Assembly: GCA_022842745.1 (NCBI GenBank) | Contig: JALHPA010000053.1 | Span: 1-9,736 of the forward strand | Source: Pirellulales bacterium | Lineage (GTDB): Bacteria > Planctomycetota > Planctomycetia > Pirellulales > JALHPA01 | Length of the DNA stretch: 9,736 nt | Direction: 5' to 3' | Shown: piece after piece, positions 6,355 to 9,736 of the stretch | Numbering within the stretch: position 1 is the first letter of the stretch | Layout of the letters: each line of letters opens with the position of its first letter | Translations under genes and position numbers: made by a program | Notes under the pieces: model-generated | The model's input: only the letters and a program-made list of their open reading frames with translations | What the model was told of the DNA's origin: nothing | The model's database searches: none

Positions 6355-8643
6355 TCAAAAATCCTTGCGGCTGACGTACCAGCAGCCGGCGGTCAGCATA
6401 ACCGCCAAGAACGCGAGATTGCTCAGCAACGGGCCCCACAAGGCAAGTTGGATCCGCCGCGCACGCAGGTCGGACTCAAACATTCCGGGAGAGAGCGTAC
6501 GCGAATCGGAAATGAGATACGTCACCAGGTTGCTGATCTCGCTCGGTTTCGGCAGTACCGTGTAGAGCGGTTCCAGCAGGTAGCGATACGTGGTTTCGAG
6601 CCAATCCATCGGCATCTCGACCCGGCGCTCTAGTTCCAGACCAGGCAGCCGGTATTCAGATACCCGGGTTAGCCGATCGGCGACGAGCAGCCGGTCCGGG
6701 GCCGAAAACACTGCCGCGGAGATCTCTTTTTGCCCCGGCACGTCCGGCTGAAAGAGCTGATCGTTCTGGGCGTCATACAGATGAAGGGTGCGGTCGTGGA
6801 GCAGGACCGCAAAGTAGCGGCCGTCCGGCGACGCCTCGATGAATCGAGGAGGCACGCCAGGGGCAGGCAAGAACTCCCGCTTCGATTCCAAGCTGGCCGC
6901 GTCGAGCACCAGCACTCGACCATCCGCCAGGCCCAGCAACAGCGTTTTGCCGGAGAGGGCGAGTATGGCCGCCTCGCTATCCGGAAAGGGCTGCTTCACT
7001 GTCTGCTTGTACGTTCCGTTGTCCGAGCGTTCGTAGCGCGCTAGCTCTTCTCGATAGAAAATGGCGATAGCCCCGGTCTGCGAATCCACCGCCGCCGTGA
7101 AGGGCCCCGAAAGCCGCATGGGTGGACCAACATTAGGAAAATCCGTCTGGACGCCGCGAAAATCTAGCGGCAGCTTGTAGCCGAAGAGGTCGAGCTGAGG
7201 GGACTTCGTGGCCGACAGGTCGGCCGACTGGCGATGGATTCCCTCCGGGGAGAGGGCCAGCAATTTCCCGCGGTCATCCAGGTCGAGGATCGACGTGCCA
7301 GAAGGAACCGACGCGCCCTCGCGGTGACGCCAATTGTCGACGCGCTGACCGAGCGACAAGGGAATGGACCCGGACATGAACGCGAACCGGCGATTGGGCC
7401 GCTGGAGAACGACCAGTCGGTTTTCGGCGGGAACATAAACCGGCCCCGCCAAGGGGAAGCTTCCCAGCGGGCGCCAGCGGCGGGCTTCGTCGGGAACGAG
7501 AATTTCATCCCACCGGTCCCGCTCATCGTCCCAGCGGAAAATTTGTCCCGCCTCGTTCGCGCCGATCCAATCCTCCCCCGCGACCAGCAGACGGACGGTG
7601 CGGACCGGATCGAGGAAATAGCTGGAGACGATTCCGCGCACCGCCCCCAGCCCCCAGCATAGGCCCCAGAACACGATCGTCACCACGACCGCCACGATCG
7701 CGTTTCGCCACACCAGTCCCGCAAACGCGCTGACCGAGTAATACACGGCGAATACGAACAATAGCACCGGCAAGCAGGCCCAAAGCTGCGTGCTCCACAA
7801 ACCGTGCCGCAGGCCAACGACCAGCCACAGACCGCCCAGCAGATATCCGGCGATAATGAAGGTGAACGATAGGCCGCCAAAAAACTTCGTCAGGTACATC
7901 CAGCGCCGCGAGATCGGTTTGCTCAGCAGAAGGTCTACGGCGCCTGGCTCGAACGTCTGGGGGACGATCGAGGAGGTGACGAGTATGCCAGCAAACACCC
8001 CCAGCATTCCGACCACGAATGTACAAAACAGCGCCAGTGTGGTGCGCAGCACGAAATCCTTGCGCAACGGGACGGGATTGCTGAACGGCGCGCCGAAGTA
8101 CGAGACGTGTAGCTCGCGCTGCCGGCTGGGGGCGACCTCCGCCGGGAACGCCGCTTCCACGAGCAGTCGGTTGAGCCGAGCTAGTTCCTCGTTGGAAAGG
8201 TTATCGACCCCGTCCGCCAGCAATTCGCGAGTTTCCTCGTCCAGCCGAACTCCGCGCCAAGCGGCTGGTTCGTACAAATCTCGATCGGAGTTCAACCGGT
8301 TCAGCGCTGCCGCCAGAGGGGCCGCGACCGGATCGCCAAAATTATTCTGCGGTGGGCTGTCGGCGGTTTCACCGAGTGTGTTTCGAGTCTCCTCCGGCAG
8401 ATGCCGCCAGATGCGCTGTCCCGGGCTGGGACGTTCGGCCGCGGCTTGCGCACGCAGGCGGCGGACCCATTGCCGGGCATCGTGCAAGTCGCTGGGGTTG
8501 TAGGCCGCGCCGGCCTGTTCGCGCATGCCGATGCCGGCAAACAGCGCGAGAAGCGCCGTCGCGACCAGCAGCACGATCCACAGGACGCGCGAGGAGAGTG
8601 CCTCGCGGAACGAGTCTTTCAGGATGGCGAGGTAGGGAATCAC
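6355..8643 (-). CDS. ABC-2 type permease with inserted beta-propeller domain
   Basis: This is the membrane subunit of an exporter-type ABC system, 762 residues against about 250-400 for ordinary ABC-2 permeases. Six helices are visible: about 18-40, 199-225, 256-278, 287-311, 314-340 and 731-756. The loop between helices 2 and 3 carries FEPGAVDLLLSKPISRR, the cytoplasmic segment typical of ABC-2/NosY-like permeases, so N- and C-termini lie inside. Two large segments then fall outside the membrane on the far side: a charged, mostly helical region (41-198) and a domain at about 349-690. The latter contains seven propeller-like repeats, the clearest being ASPDGRYFAVLLHDRTLHLYD (604-624) and LLLGLADGRVLVLD (568-581). 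The domain probably binds or positions a substrate or partner outside the membrane; that is inferred. Its ATG overlaps the ATPase stop as ATGA (8643-8640), so they form one operon. The substrate cannot be read from the sequence. Confidence 0.9.
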   Translation of the reverse strand: MIPYLAILKDSFREALSSRVLWIVLLVATALLALFAGIGMREQAGAAYNPSDLHDARQWVRRLRAQAAAERPSPGQRIWRHLPEETRNTLGETADSPPQNNFGDPVAAPLAAALNRLNSDRDLYEPAAWRGVRLDEETRELLADGVDNLSNEELARLNRLLVEAAFPAEVAPSRQRELHVSYFGAPFSNPVPLRKDFVLRTTLALFCTFVVGMLGVFAGILVTSSIVPQTFEPGAVDLLLSKPISRRWMYLTKFFGGLSFTFIIAGYLLGGLWLVVGLRHGLWSTQLWACLPVLLFVFAVYYSVSAFAGLVWRNAIVAVVVTIVFWGLCWGLGAVRGIVSSYFLDPVRTVRLLVAGEDWIGANEAGQIFRWDDERDRWDEILVPDEARRWRPLGSFPLAGPVYVPAENRLVVLQRPNRRFAFMSGSIPLSLGQRVDNWRHREGASVPSGTSILDLDDRGKLLALSPEGIHRQSADLSATKSPQLDLFGYKLPLDFRGVQTDFPNVGPPMRLSGPFTAAVDSQTGAIAIFYREELARYERSDNGTYKQTVKQPFPDSEAAILALSGKTLLLGLADGRVLVLDAASLESKREFLPAPGVPPRFIEASPDGRYFAVLLHDRTLHLYDAQNDQLFQPDVPGQKEISAAVFSAPDRLLVADRLTRVSEYRLPGLELERRVEMPMDWLETTYRYLLEPLYTVLPKPSEISNLVTYLISDSRTLSPGMFESDLRARRIQLALWGPLLSNLAFLAVMLTAGCWYVSRKDF

Positions 8644-9683
8644 GCGGGGTCGGCGTCCGGGGAGAGGGGAACAGCGGGATCCGCGGCAGATTCGGCCAGC
8701 ACCGCCAGAAACGCCTCTTCGAGGCTCGGCCGGTGACGCCGTAGATCGGCGATTCCCACCCCCGCGGCGCGTAGCTCGTCAATCAACCGGTCGATGTCGG
8801 ATTGATCGGAAACGCGAACGGTGACTTGTTGTTCGCCGTCGCCACCGACCCAGCCGAGGACATCGCGCCCGCCAAGCGCCTGCTGGATAGTAGCCTCCGG
8901 ACCCAGTAGTGTGAGGAACAGGTCGGTCTGCCGCGGAATCGTTAAATCGCTAATCCGGCTTTCGCGGCGCAGCCGGCCTCGATCGAGTATGGCCACGCGG
9001 TCGCACACCAGCTCAATTTCCTGCAGGTGGTGACTGTTGAGAAAAATCGTCTTGCCAGCAGCTTTCAACCGCACGAGCAATGCCCGCATCTCGGACCGGC
9101 CGACCGGATCGACGCCGTCGGTCGGTTCGTCAAGAATCAAAAGTTCCGGTTCGTGCAGCAATGCCTGGGCCATGCCGAGACGCTGCTGCATTCCTTTCGA
9201 GTATTTTCGCACAGGGGTGTCGGCCCAGCGTTCCATGCCAACCAGCGACAGTACCTCCGGCTGCCGACGGCGGATTTCCGCCGCGGATAATCCGCTCAGT
9301 CCACCATAGAATTCCAGGGCCGTGCGGCCGGTATGGTGGCGGGGGACCCGCAAGTTCTCCGGCAGATATCCGACCCGCCGGCGCGCGGAGCGCTCGCCGG
9401 GAGGCCGGCCGAGCAGCAGCGCTTGGCCGGAGGAACCCCGTACGATGCCGAGCAGAATCTTGATCAGCGTGGTTTTCCCGGCCCCGTTCGGACCCAACAG
9501 TCCAAAGATTTCGCCCACTGGGACGGAGAACGAAACCCCCCGCAGGGCCAACACGTCCTTCCGCTTGAAGACCCGCTCGCGGTAAGTCTTGTGCAGGTCC
9601 CGGACCTCGATCGCATAGACCGGTTGGTCGTCGGCTCGGCCGCGTTGTTCGCCGGGTGAAAGAACGTGGGCAATCGGGGCCAT
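8640..9683 (-). CDS. ABC transporter ATP-binding protein (ABC-2 family)
   Basis: This 347-residue ATPase powers the permease encoded directly downstream. Walker A is GPNGAGKTT (64-72). The Q-loop position reads GYLPEN (105-110), with Glu in place of Gln as is frequent in this subfamily. The signature is YSKGMQQRLG (161-170), a common variant of LSGGQ in drug- and NosF-type exporters. Walker B is LLILDEPTDGVDP (181-193), and the switch histidine is His218 in LNSHHLQE. A C-terminal domain of about 100 residues (from about 245) ends with SLEEAFLAVL, the usual close of CcmA/NatA-like ATPases. The ATG at 9683 is the only in-frame ATG before the domain but has no Shine-Dalgarno, and the frame stays open to the window edge, so the start could lie further upstream. 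The first 22 residues precede the usual N-terminus (YAIEVRDLHKTY). The stop overlaps the permease start by four bases, indicating translational coupling. Confidence 0.94.
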   Translation of the reverse strand: MAPIAHVLSPGEQRGRADDQPVYAIEVRDLHKTYRERVFKRKDVLALRGVSFSVPVGEIFGLLGPNGAGKTTLIKILLGIVRGSSGQALLLGRPPGERSARRRVGYLPENLRVPRHHTGRTALEFYGGLSGLSAAEIRRRQPEVLSLVGMERWADTPVRKYSKGMQQRLGMAQALLHEPELLILDEPTDGVDPVGRSEMRALLVRLKAAGKTIFLNSHHLQEIELVCDRVAILDRGRLRRESRISDLTIPRQTDLFLTLLGPEATIQQALGGRDVLGWVGGDGEQQVTVRVSDQSDIDRLIDELRAAGVGIADLRRHRPSLEEAFLAVLAESAADPAVPLSPDADPA

Positions 9684-9736
9684 GCGGAGGCGCAGTCGTT
9701 TCCAAAATCGGCATCGGCCGGGCGCAAAAGCGGCAG

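Overview
The window looks like a chromosomal segment of a planctomycete, possibly of the Pirellulales. This is inferred from four things: a secreted PQQ-like propeller protein opening with the WPEWRGP motif typical of that phylum, a bacterial copy of the methanofuran-biosynthesis enzyme MfnB, high G+C with few strong Shine-Dalgarno sites, and a propeller-carrying ABC-2 permease. I see no plasmid, phage, insertion-sequence, CRISPR, tRNA or rRNA signature. The DNA is gene-dense, and no gap exceeds about 255 bases.

Layout. On the plus strand, the window opens inside the signal peptide of an exported PQQ-like beta-propeller protein (3-1280). This is followed by a complete dihydrolipoyl dehydrogenase, lpdA (1442-2866). 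A 253-base leader region with a good extended -10 promoter and a hairpin beside the start codon then precedes a pentapeptide-repeat protein (3120-3788). The next block is on the minus strand. Read 5' to 3', it has a two-helix membrane protein of unknown role (5650-5096), mfnB overlapping it by four bases (5099-4281), and, after a 204-base gap, a 65-residue small protein with a strong Shine-Dalgarno (4076-3879). Diverging from this block is a cytoplasmic cyclophilin-type peptidyl-prolyl isomerase (5772-6308, plus). The right third is a minus-strand ABC transporter operon: an ATPase (9683-8640) overlapping, by ATGA, a 762-residue permease (8643-6355) that carries a probable seven-bladed propeller between its last two membrane helices.

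How the genes relate. Most are housekeeping or envelope functions without an obvious common pathway. Lpd serves 2-oxoacid dehydrogenase complexes or glycine cleavage, but no partner subunit is visible. MfnB makes the furan precursor of methanofuran, the C1 carrier of the tetrahydromethanopterin-linked formaldehyde pathway found in planctomycetes and methylotrophs. The overlapping membrane protein and the downstream small protein are candidates for a link to that pathway, on position alone. The ABC pair is a self-contained transporter of unknown substrate.

I found no clearly new defence or mobile system. The items most worth a second look are the propeller inserted in the ABC permease, the unknown genes flanking mfnB, and the structured leader of the pentapeptide-repeat gene.
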